Part shown: piece after piece, positions 1 through 6,815 of the stretch
Layout of the letters: every line of letters starts with the position of its first letter
Position numbering within the stretch: the stretch's first letter is position 1
DNA from: CAZEFK01 sp964511405
GTDB lineage: Bacteria; Pseudomonadota; Alphaproteobacteria; Elsterales; Elsteraceae
DNA length: 12,220 nucleotides
Assembly (NCBI GenBank): GCA_964511405.1
Contig: CAZEFK010000212.1
Location: 1-12,220, forward strand
Direction: 5' to 3'
Translations under genes and position numbers: made by a program
The notes under the pieces: model-generated
Databases searched by the model: none
Told to the model about the DNA's origin: nothing
Seen by the model: only the letters and a program-made list of their open reading frames with translations

Positions 1-2
1 CG

Positions 3-602
3 CGTTACCACCGCAGCACGCGCCGCACGCAAACGGCCGAGGAACCGGTCAAGCTGCAGGGATTCCGTTCGGCCACCTTCGGCATGACCGAGGCCCAGGT
101 CCGTCAGGCGATCAAGAAGGATTTCGGCACGCCCGACGGCAAGGTCACGGTGGCCACCAATCCGGGCGACCTGACCACGGTGATGACGGTGCCGGTCGAC
201 GACCTGCTGCCGAATTCGGGGCCGGCGCAGGTCAACTACATCTTGGGCTACAAATCCAAGAAGCTGGCGCAAGTGACCGTGGTGTGGGGCGGCCCGGTCA
301 ACCGCGACTTCAAGCCGGAAACGGCGGTGCTGCTGGCCAACCTGCTGCGCACCCATTTCCTGACCGAGGGCTACAAGCCCGAGAGTATCGTGGTCAACAC
401 GCCGGTCCCCACGGTCAAGGGGCAGATCGTGGTGTTCCGCGGCACCGACGCCGACGGCCACATGACCGCGCTGGTGCTGACCGAACTGCCGGCGCCGGCC
501 GAGGGCCAGCCGGCGGCCACGGCGCCGGTCCTGCTGCAGCTGGCCTACATCCAGGATCCGCAGAACCCCGACATCTACAAAATCCAGCGGAGCCAGTTCT
601 GA
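3..602 (+). CDS. Protein of unknown function, 5' end outside the window
   Basis: The frame is open from the window edge to a TGA at 600-602. The first in-window ATG (84-86) falls inside a conserved-looking stretch (GFRSATFGMTEAQV), so the real start is probably upstream and this is a C-terminal part of about 199 residues. I do not recognise the family. The segment 'FGMTEAQVRQAIKKDFG' resembles in style the helix of small envelope proteins in which a Gly-Met is followed by a Val-containing amphipathic helix, but this is only a loose resemblance. The rest looks like alternating beta strands with Pro/Gly turns (VTVVWGG, IVVFRG, MTALVLTEL) and has no transmembrane helix. It stops one base before the CHAT lipoprotein gene, so the two are very likely co-transcribed and probably translationally coupled. 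An accessory envelope role is inference from context only. Confidence 0.75.
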   Translation, partial: RYHRSTRRTQTAEEPVKLQGFRSATFGMTEAQVRQAIKKDFGTPDGKVTVATNPGDLTTVMTVPVDDLLPNSGPAQVNYILGYKSKKLAQVTVVWGGPVNRDFKPETAVLLANLLRTHFLTEGYKPESIVVNTPVPTVKGQIVVFRGTDADGHMTALVLTELPAPAEGQPAATAPVLLQLAYIQDPQNPDIYKIQRSQF

Positions 603-603
603 G

Positions 604-3600
604 ATGACCGGCACCGCCAGGGTCTGCCGCGGCTGGGTCCGCCGGGCTGCCCCGGCGGTGCTGGCGGCGCTTGTCCTGGTGGGGCTGGCCGGTTGCGACA
701 CCACGCGCGGCCCGGCGGCGAAGAAGGCCGCGGCCGCCGCCGCGGCGGCGGCCAGTGCCGCCGGCGCCGTGCCGCTCGGCCAGAATGCCGTGCATGAGGA
801 CTGCCGCCTGCAGCCGCGGCCGGCCGGGGTCATCCGCGACGTCTTCTGCGGCAGCTCGCAGCGCCCGGGCGCCACTATATATGTCGAGCCGGTCTCGACC
901 AACCTGCCCGAGGACGAGGCCGCCCGGCGCGGCGCGCTCGAGCGTCTGATCAAGGTCAGCGCCGCCACCGCCGACATCCAGACCCGCGTCGCCTGCCAGC
1001 CCGGCAGCTGGCAGCCGCCGGCCGACGATCTCGAGGTGTACCTCGCGACCTGCCAGCTCAAGGCGGGCAACTGGCCGTACCTGACCATGGGCGCGGCGGT
1101 CGGCGACCAGCTCGTGATCGCCGAGGGCATCCCGGCGTCGGTTCCGGTGATCCTGGCGGCGATGCGGGTCGCCGGCGGCAAGCCGGCCGAGGCCAAGGAT
1201 GGCGGCGAACTGGCCAAGGCAGTGCTGACCAAGCTCGAGGCCACGCTCGGCACCGACAAGGCCTTGTTCGGCGCGGGCGAGATCAACGCCTACCAGGACC
1301 AGAGCGAGCTCGCCCGGCTCAGCAACAGCGTCGAGAACTACGCGGCCGCCGAGGCGGCGTGGCGCCATGCCCTGGACGTCCAGACCCGGCTGCTCGGCAA
1401 TGACGACCCCGGCCTCGGCGAAACCCTGATGAACCTGGCCCTCGAAGTCAGCAACCAGGGCCGCTTCGCCGAGGCCGACGCCCTGTTCCGGCGCGCCGAG
1501 CCCCTGGTCCAGAAGTCGGTCGACAGCACCGCCTATCCGCGGTTCCTCAGCTATCTGGCGATCCATGCCGCCAACCAGCGCGACTATGCCCGCGCCCTCT
1601 CGATCACCCAGGACGTGATCGCGCGCCGGCGCTCGCTGGCCTCGGAGCTCGGCGGCGGCGGCAACGCCCCGGGCATCTTCGGGGCCGGGCTGTCGAACCA
1701 GGGCGAGATCGCGCACAGCCTGATGCTGGAAGCCGCGATGGCCGCGCGCGTCAACAAGTTCGCCGACGCCGACGCCGCGGCCCGCGAGGCGCGCCAGCTG
1801 GTCTCCGACGTCGGCGGGTTGCCGGCGTGGTGGAAGCCGGCGATCGAGGCGGTGTCCGCCGACGTCGCGCAGCGCGAAGGCAAGATGGGCGCCGCCGAGG
1901 CCGCCTACAAGCTGGCCCTCGATCAGCGCCGGGCGCTGTTCGGGCGGACCTGGCCGGTGGCGACGGCGCTGATGGACCTCGGCCGGTTCTACAGCCAGAC
2001 CGACAACACCGAGAAGGCGCTGGCCACATATCGCGAGGCGTTCCAGATCGCCGACGCCGACGGCAAGCACCCCGACATCACCTTCGACATGATCGCGCCG
2101 TTCCTGACCGCCGCGGCCGCCCAGGCCGGGCGGCTGACCGGCGACGCCCGCACGCAGCTCTATGACGAGATGTTCCGGGTCAGCCAGTTCGTCCGCGACA
2201 GCGTGGCCGGCCAGACCATCGCGCGCAGCGCCGCGCGGCTGGCCTCCGACGACCCCAAGGTCGGTGACCTGGTGCGCAACCTGCAGGAGGCGAGCCGCGA
2301 CCGCGACACGCTCCGCCTGGAGCTGGCGGCCGAAACCGCCAAGGCCGACGACGAGCGCGACAAGGCGCGTGAGCAGGCCCTGCGTGACAAGCTCACCGCC
2401 GCCGCGTCCCGGACCACCGACCTCGAGGCGCAGATCCAGTCGGCCTATCCGAACTATGCCAAGCTGACCACGCCCAAGCCGGTCGAGGCCAAGGCGATCG
2501 AGCAGGCGCTGGCGCCCGGCGAGGCGATGGTCGTGTTCCAGTTCGGGCGCGACGTCGGCTTGGTGTTCCTGGTGCGCGCCGACGGCATCACGGCCGCACC
2601 CCTGCCGGTCGCCGACGACGATGTGGCCGAGCAGGTCGGCGAGCTGCGCAAGGCCTTCGTCGCCCATGGCGCCCGGGTCGATCCGTTCAACCTGCAGCTG
2701 TCCTACGAGCTGTACAAGAAGCTGTTCGGGCCGATCGAGCCGGCGCTGGCCGGGATCACCCACCTGATCGTGGTGCCGGCGGGCGCCCTGTCGAGCTTTC
2801 CGCCGGCGCTGTTCGTGACCGCGCCGCCACCGGGCGGCGAGCCCAACTACAGCGCCGCGGCCTGGCTGATCAAGAAGATGGCGACCAGCATCGAGCCTTC
2901 GGTGCGCGCTTTCGTCGACCTGCGCGCCCTGGCGCGCCGGCCGAGCGCGACCAAGTCGTTCATCGGGTTCGGCAACCCGGCCTTCGAGGGGCCGCACGAC
3001 ACGGGCAAGCCCGGTGGCGGCGAGGCGCCCAGCGCGCTCGAGGCGCTGAGCCAGGAGTGCCGGGTCGGCCAGCCGCTGCCGACGGCCCTGCTCCGGGCGC
3101 TCAACCCGCTGCCGGAGACCGCCGACGAGGTGCGCAAGGTCGCAGCCTTGCTCCACGCCGGGCCGGAGGGCGTGGTCCTGGGCCGCGATGTCAACGAGGT
3201 GACGATCAAGGCGCGGGACTTGTCGCAGTACCGGGTCATCTATTTCGCGACCCATGGCCTGCTTCCGGGCGAACTACGCTGCCAGTCCGAGCCCGGCCTG
3301 GCCTTGTCGCCGCCCGAGACGCCGCCGACCAGCACCGAGAACGACGGTCTGTTGAGCTCGAGCAAGATTGCCGCCCTGCGGCTAAATGCCGACCTGGTCG
3401 TGCTTTCGGCCTGTAACACCGGCGGCAGCGGCGGCAAGTTCGGCGGTGGTGCCCTGTCGGGACTGGCGGAATCCTTCTTCTACGCGGGCGCGCGGTCGAT
3501 GCTGGTGACCCATTGGCAGGTGCCGTCGGTACCGACTGTGAGGCTCACCACTAGTCTATTTGAGCGACTGACCAGCGCCGGCGGGACCGCACAAGCTCTT

Positions 3601-3738
3601 CAACAATCCCAACTAAATCTGCTAAACAATCCAGAGACGGCTCATCCATTTTTTTGGGCGGCGTTCACCCTGGTTGGCGAGAGTGGTGGGGTGGCGGCCG
3701 CGCGTACGCCTGAACAGGCCGCCGGATCGTCTTCGTAA
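604..3738 (+). CDS. TPR-CHAT lipoprotein (caspase-like CHAT peptidase)
   Basis: This is a 1044-residue protein. Residues 1-30 form a lipoprotein signal peptide (Arg-containing n-region, hydrophobic 15-29) ending in the lipobox LAGC, so the mature protein would start at lipidated Cys31, with Asp32 at +2. An Ala-rich linker follows (42-50 are nine Ala). TPR-type helical repeats lie at about 235-320 and 425-485, and a charged coiled coil at about 556-612. The CHAT domain spans about 620-1030. Its catalytic dyad is visible as His884 in 'YFATHG' and Cys937 in 'LSACNTG', and the family's closing block 'HPFFWAAF' is at 1014-1021. CHAT domains are clan CD cysteine peptidases, related to caspases and separase, often joined to TPRs that bind partners. 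The ATG at 604 is chosen because it gives the lipobox; a GGAG lies at 589-592. The export signal makes this a periplasm-facing peptidase, not a cytoplasmic one. The substrate is unknown; neighbouring envelope proteins or the exoprotein are candidates by context. The last 60 codons have unusual base composition. Confidence 0.95.
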   Translation: MTGTARVCRGWVRRAAPAVLAALVLVGLAGCDTTRGPAAKKAAAAAAAAASAAGAVPLGQNAVHEDCRLQPRPAGVIRDVFCGSSQRPGATIYVEPVSTNLPEDEAARRGALERLIKVSAATADIQTRVACQPGSWQPPADDLEVYLATCQLKAGNWPYLTMGAAVGDQLVIAEGIPASVPVILAAMRVAGGKPAEAKDGGELAKAVLTKLEATLGTDKALFGAGEINAYQDQSELARLSNSVENYAAAEAAWRHALDVQTRLLGNDDPGLGETLMNLALEVSNQGRFAEADALFRRAEPLVQKSVDSTAYPRFLSYLAIHAANQRDYARALSITQDVIARRRSLASELGGGGNAPGIFGAGLSNQGEIAHSLMLEAAMAARVNKFADADAAAREARQLVSDVGGLPAWWKPAIEAVSADVAQREGKMGAAEAAYKLALDQRRALFGRTWPVATALMDLGRFYSQTDNTEKALATYREAFQIADADGKHPDITFDMIAPFLTAAAAQAGRLTGDARTQLYDEMFRVSQFVRDSVAGQTIARSAARLASDDPKVGDLVRNLQEASRDRDTLRLELAAETAKADDERDKAREQALRDKLTAAASRTTDLEAQIQSAYPNYAKLTTPKPVEAKAIEQALAPGEAMVVFQFGRDVGLVFLVRADGITAAPLPVADDDVAEQVGELRKAFVAHGARVDPFNLQLSYELYKKLFGPIEPALAGITHLIVVPAGALSSFPPALFVTAPPPGGEPNYSAAAWLIKKMATSIEPSVRAFVDLRALARRPSATKSFIGFGNPAFEGPHDTGKPGGGEAPSALEALSQECRVGQPLPTALLRALNPLPETADEVRKVAALLHAGPEGVVLGRDVNEVTIKARDLSQYRVIYFATHGLLPGELRCQSEPGLALSPPETPPTSTENDGLLSSSKIAALRLNADLVVLSACNTGGSGGKFGGGALSGLAESFFYAGARSMLVTHWQVPSVPTVRLTTSLFERLTSAGGTAQALQQSQLNLLNNPETAHPFFWAAFTLVGESGGVAAARTPEQAAGSSS
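3538..3660 (+). other. Low-GC, odd-codon patch inside the CHAT gene
   Basis: Within the otherwise GC-rich gene, 3601-3660 has 26 of 60 G+C (43%), and 3541-3600 has 36 of 60. Codons rare elsewhere in the gene cluster here: repeated CAA for Gln, CTA for Leu, AAT for Asn and TTT for Phe. The encoded protein still matches the conserved end of a CHAT domain ('HPFFWAAF'), so the frame is real and intact. Possible explanations are gene conversion from a lower-GC homologue, or selection at the DNA or RNA level, such as an internal promoter for the next gene. Confidence 0.6.
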
Positions 3739-3769
3739 CGCACGAAAACGGGACTTACGGCAAATGCCA

Positions 3770-3774
3770 GGGAG
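3770..3774 (+). promoter_or_regulatory. Ribosome binding site that sets the start of the secreted protein
   Basis: GGGAG lies seven bases before the ATG at 3782. This supports 3782 over the in-frame ATGs at 3764 and 3674, which would add a non-signal-like Arg-rich extension and, for 3674, overlap the end of the CHAT gene. Confidence 0.65.
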
Positions 3775-3781
3775 ATCAGAA

Positions 3782-4522
3782 ATGGCCAAGCAAGTGACGG
3801 ACTACAGGCGGGCGGGGCGATGGACGGCCGTGCTCGCGGCCGGTGTCCTGATGATCGGGGCCGGGGCCGCCAAGGCGGCGGACCTGGTGGTTGCCGAAGT
3901 CAAGGGCGTGCCCGGCCTGACCGAAGGTCAGACGATCGACGGCAGCAAGGTGCTGAAGCTCGATCCGGGGCAACGGGTGACCCTGATCGACGCCGACGGC
4001 AAGACCTATAATCTGCGCGGGCCCTACCAGCAGGCGCCGGGCGCGACCCAGACCGCCGATGCCGGCGGAGTGGTCGACAGCCTGAAGAACCTGGTCAGCC
4101 AGCGCGGCGCCGGTACGGCGACCCTGGGCGTGGTGCGCGCGGCGACCACCGAGAAGGACCTGCCGGATCCGTGGCTGATCGACGTCAGCCGCCCCGGCAA
4201 CCGCTGCATCCTGGACAAGACCCAGGCGGTGTTCTGGCGGCCCGAGGCGCTGCCTCAGAAGATCGCGCTCAAGGTGTCGCCGGCCGACCAGAGCTGGACC
4301 GCCAACGGCTCGTGGCCGGAGCAGAAGGACCGGCTGATGATGCCACCCAACCTGCCATTGCGCGACGGCCAGAGCTACATCGTCGATCTGGCCGGCACCA
4401 GCAACCAGATCACCATGCATGTGCTGCCTTCGGCGGTCACCAAGGACGCCATGCGGGCCGCGTGGATGCTGCAGAAGGGCTGCGAACAGCAGGCGGCGGC
4501 GCTGGCCAAGACGATCCGCTAG
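3782..4522 (+). CDS. Sec-secreted protein of unknown function
   Basis: This is a 246-residue protein with a clear Sec signal peptide: basic n-region (YRRAGR), hydrophobic 14-28 and a cleavage site after 'AAKA' at residue 32. The mature N-terminal part (about 33-85) reads as short beta strands in the pattern 'G-x-L-x-L-pPG-x-x-V-x-L-x-D-x-D-G-k-x-Y-x-L-x-GPY', reminiscent of the FecR-type beta domain. I cannot assign it to that family from sequence alone. The C-terminal half has a 'DPWLIDVSRPGNRC' block and two cysteines (Cys142 and Cys234) that could form a disulfide in the periplasm. It begins 43 bases after the CHAT gene on the same strand, probably in the same transcript, and is followed by a terminator-like hairpin. 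Together with the CHAT lipoprotein it suggests a periplasmic pair. No catalytic motif is visible. Confidence 0.85.
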   Translation: MAKQVTDYRRAGRWTAVLAAGVLMIGAGAAKAADLVVAEVKGVPGLTEGQTIDGSKVLKLDPGQRVTLIDADGKTYNLRGPYQQAPGATQTADAGGVVDSLKNLVSQRGAGTATLGVVRAATTEKDLPDPWLIDVSRPGNRCILDKTQAVFWRPEALPQKIALKVSPADQSWTANGSWPEQKDRLMMPPNLPLRDGQSYIVDLAGTSNQITMHVLPSAVTKDAMRAAWMLQKGCEQQAAALAKTIR

Positions 4523-4553
4523 GCGCCCGCCGACTCCGGCAGGTAGGATGCGT

Positions 4554-4579
4554 GCGGCCGGCCCGACGGGGCCGGCCGC
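4554..4579 (+). terminator. Putative intrinsic terminator after the CHAT/secreted-protein genes
   Basis: A perfect 11-base-pair GC-only stem (4554-4564 with 4569-4579) encloses a four-base loop (GACG), 31 bases after the stop codon at 4522. The downstream tail is only moderately T-rich (TTGCATTTCC), so it may be a weak terminator or an mRNA 3'-end stabiliser. It separates the three-gene unit from the cyclase gene. Confidence 0.6.
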
Positions 4580-4656
4580 TTGCATTTCCGTCGTATGAAA
4601 CCTTCTGTTAACCGAGTTCGTCGACAGTCCTCGGGGCCGCGGACCGGCGAACCGGT

Positions 4657-4664
4657 AAGGGGGG
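4657..4664 (+). promoter_or_regulatory. Ribosome binding site for the GTG start of the cyclase
   Basis: A purine tract AAGGGGGG sits six bases before GTG 4671. An in-frame TAA at 4656-4658 lies upstream with no other start codon between, so 4671 is the earliest possible start. The stop-free N-terminus from there supplies the first transmembrane helix. Confidence 0.6.
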
Positions 4665-4670
4665 CGCCAG

Positions 4671-6668
4671 GTGACCAGCATTCCGGCGAGTGGGGTTGAG
4701 CAGGCCAAGGCCATCGACTGGCAGCGCCTGCGCAAGGTCGCGATCCTGGCCGCGATCGCGCTGGGCTCGGCGGTCCTGGTGCAGCTGGCCTTCCAGCTGC
4801 AGTTCCTGGGCAACACCGAGCGCTTCGTGGCGGACTACCGCATCGCGACCGTTCTGCCCTACGAGCCGCAGAACAAGGACATCGTGATCGCCGGCATCAC
4901 CGAGGATACGCTGGCGAAGTTTCCCTATCGCAAGCCGATCGACCGCCATTTCCTGGCCGACGTGCTGCGCACGCTGGATGCCCGCCATGTCCGGGGGATC
5001 CTGGTCGACGTCCTGTTCGACACGCCTACCGAGCCCGAGAAGGACGACGAGCTCAAGCAGGTGATCCGCGACATCAAGGTGCCGCTGGTCATCAGCTACG
5101 GCAACAAGCAAGAGACGCTCAACGAAGACCAGGTCGACTATCTCGACAGGTTCGTTCCGGACAACATCCGCTGCTGGGCCAACTTGGTCGAAGATCCGAT
5201 CGACGGCGTCTATCGCTGGACCTACGAGGGCCGCAATCTGCCGGACGGTGGCCCGCATCTCGATGGCGTCGCCAACTGCCTGGTGCGCAAGGTCGGCGGC
5301 AAGCCGGTCGAGGGCCGCACTCGGATCGCCTGGCGACGCGGCCCGGATGACCAGACCGACGCGTTCAAGATGTACCCCGCGCATACCCTCAAGGTGCTGC
5401 CGCCGGCCTGGTTCAAGGACAAGATCGTCCTGGTCGGCGCCGTGCTGGGCTTCGAGGACATTCACGCCACGCCGTTCGTGGCCTGGAAGGGCGGCGTCCT
5501 GGGCAAGAAGCCGGGCATCTGGATCCACGCCCAGTCGGTGGCCCAGCTGCTGGACGGCCGGCAGTCGCCGGAGGTCGAGAGCTGGTGGGCGGTGTTTGGC
5601 ATCATCCTGACCTGCGCGGTGATCGGCCTGGCGCTGGGCAGCCTGGAGGTCAATTTCCTGATCATCGGCGCCGGTGCCCTGGTCCTGTCGGCCGGGATCG
5701 TCGTCCTGGGCTTCGAACTCGTGCACATGGGGGGGCCGTTGATTCCCGTGGTCTCGCCGGCGGTCGCGCTGATCGCGTCGCTGAGCCTGACCAACGCCTA
5801 TCGCGGCCTGCAGGAGCGCCAGCAGAAGCAGTTCATCCAGGGCGCCTTCTCGAAATATCTGTCGCCGACGCTGCTGGAAGAGATCGTCAAAGATCCCTCG
5901 AAGCTGTCGCTGGACGCGCGCCGGCGCGAGATGTCGTTCATCTTCACCGATGTCGCCGGCTTCACGACGATCTCCGAGCGGATCGGCGCGGCCGAGCTGG
6001 CCGAGCTCTTGAACCGATACCTCGACGGCGTGTGCCGGGTGGTGTTCAAGCATGGCGGCACGGTCGACAAGTTCATCGGCGATGCGGTGTTCGCCATCTT
6101 CAACGCCCCCCGCGACCAGGAGGACCATCCGCAGCGGGCGGTCGCCTGCGCCCTCGACATCGACCGGTTCGCCCAGGAGTTCCTGCTCGCCGAGCAGGCC
6201 CGTGGCGGTCAGTTCGGCCTGACCCGCATCGGCGTCCACACCGGCGTCGCCAATGTCGGCAATTTCGGCAGCGAGCAGCGATTCGAGTACACGGCTCTGG
6301 GCGACGCCGTGAACACGGCGGCGCGGCTGGAGGGCTTGAACAAGTATTTCGGGACCCGGGTGTGCGTCAGCGGCGCCATGGCCGAGCGGGTGCCCGGCCA
6401 GCCGCTTCGGCCGCTCGGCCAGATCGTGCTCAAGGGCAAGACCGAGGCGATCCCGGTGTTCGAGCCGGTCACCGCCGAGGAGATGGCGTCGGAGCGGATC
6501 CGCCGCTATGTCGCGGCCTACGAGCTGATGCTGGCCGAGGATCCCGAGGCGCTGGCGGCGTTTGAAGCGCTGGCCGTCGAGTTCCCGGACGATGGTCCGA
6601 CCAATCTGCACCTGGAGCGGCTGAGCGAAGGCGAGCAAGGCGCGCGGGTCGAGATGCACGACAAGTAG
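4671..6668 (+). CDS. CHASE2-domain class III adenylate cyclase
   Basis: This 665-residue integral inner-membrane protein should convert ATP to cAMP in response to a periplasmic cue. Order of parts: one transmembrane helix at about 23-46; a periplasmic CHASE2 domain at about 50-300, with typical blocks 'VRGILVDVLFDTPTE', 'KIVLVGAVLG' and 'IHAQSVAQLLDG'; three closely packed helices at about 307-326, 329-348 and 356-376; a short linker with 'FSKYLSP'; and the cyclase domain at about 420-605. Catalytic residues are complete: metal-binding Asp427 (FTDVAGF) and Asp471 (DKFIGD), base-selecting Lys467 and Thr541 (EYTALGD), and transition-state Asn548 and Arg552 (NTAARLE). The Lys/Thr pair is that of class IIIb adenylate cyclases, so ATP rather than GTP is expected. 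A helical tail follows (about 610-665). It starts with GTG. A hairpin separates it from the upstream genes, and it is followed by the exoprotein leader. The CHASE2 ligand is unknown. Confidence 0.95.
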   Translation: MTSIPASGVEQAKAIDWQRLRKVAILAAIALGSAVLVQLAFQLQFLGNTERFVADYRIATVLPYEPQNKDIVIAGITEDTLAKFPYRKPIDRHFLADVLRTLDARHVRGILVDVLFDTPTEPEKDDELKQVIRDIKVPLVISYGNKQETLNEDQVDYLDRFVPDNIRCWANLVEDPIDGVYRWTYEGRNLPDGGPHLDGVANCLVRKVGGKPVEGRTRIAWRRGPDDQTDAFKMYPAHTLKVLPPAWFKDKIVLVGAVLGFEDIHATPFVAWKGGVLGKKPGIWIHAQSVAQLLDGRQSPEVESWWAVFGIILTCAVIGLALGSLEVNFLIIGAGALVLSAGIVVLGFELVHMGGPLIPVVSPAVALIASLSLTNAYRGLQERQQKQFIQGAFSKYLSPTLLEEIVKDPSKLSLDARRREMSFIFTDVAGFTTISERIGAAELAELLNRYLDGVCRVVFKHGGTVDKFIGDAVFAIFNAPRDQEDHPQRAVACALDIDRFAQEFLLAEQARGGQFGLTRIGVHTGVANVGNFGSEQRFEYTALGDAVNTAARLEGLNKYFGTRVCVSGAMAERVPGQPLRPLGQIVLKGKTEAIPVFEPVTAEEMASERIRRYVAAYELMLAEDPEALAAFEALAVEFPDDGPTNLHLERLSEGEQGARVEMHDK

Positions 6669-6815
6669 AGGGTTTACGCCTCAAAATGGGTGTGATTTTG
6701 AGCTAAGTTGTAGCGGACATCACAGTCCGTTATTTCTAATACCATCTGCCTTTTCCGATGATATGGTGCGCCTTGATGGGCGCGTCGTGACGCGGGAGGT
6801 GCGTTCGGCGGCAGC
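6669..6815 (+). promoter_or_regulatory. AT-richer leader with stem-loops upstream of the exoprotein gene
   Basis: This intergenic stretch holds the window's clearest run of A/T-rich DNA (6680-6765) and is the best place for the exoprotein promoter. I see no strong -35/-10 pair; TTGTAG (6708) with TATTTC (6731) at 17 bases is a weak candidate. Inverted repeats: 6680-6687 with 6695-6702 (8 bp); 6713-6718 with 6725-6730 (5 bp plus one wobble); 6768-6772 with 6779-6783 (5 bp); 6781-6785 with 6790-6794 (5 bp). TGTGAT (6691) and ATCACA (6719) are perfect CRP-type half sites but lie 22 bases apart instead of 4. One of the first two hairpins may also end the cyclase transcript. Confidence 0.5.
6680..6702 (+). 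repeat. Perfect 8-bp inverted repeat just after the cyclase gene
   Basis: CTCAAAAT and ATTTTGAG are exact inverse complements with a seven-base spacer, 11 bases after the cyclase stop codon. It could be a weak hairpin or an operator for a dimeric regulator. There is no T-run after it, so a classical terminator is unlikely. Confidence 0.5.

Noticed and set aside
415..3255. A 946-codon minus-strand open frame antisense to the CHAT gene
   Set aside because: Its product is Arg/Gly/His/Asp-rich low-complexity sequence with no recognisable domain. The plus strand has a lipobox and catalytic CHAT motifs in the same place. Long antisense frames are expected at this GC content.
604..3738. Link of the TPR-CHAT protein to a CRISPR (Craspase) or gasdermin defence system
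   Set aside because: There is no CRISPR array and no Cas-like gene, and the only small neighbour (3782-4522) has a Sec signal peptide, unlike cytoplasmic bacterial gasdermins. The CHAT protein itself carries a lipoprotein signal.
3674..3781. A 36-residue N-terminal extension of the secreted protein
   Set aside because: It would overlap the CHAT gene end and bury the signal peptide; GGGAG before ATG 3782 fits the shorter start.
4608..6659. A 683-codon minus-strand frame opposite the cyclase gene
   Set aside because: The plus strand encodes a complete CHASE2-cyclase with all catalytic residues; the antisense product is charged low-complexity sequence.
6691..6724. A canonical CRP/cAMP operator
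   Set aside because: Both hexamers match the half site but are 22 bases apart, not 4, so one CRP dimer could not bind both. Kept only as a weak observation.
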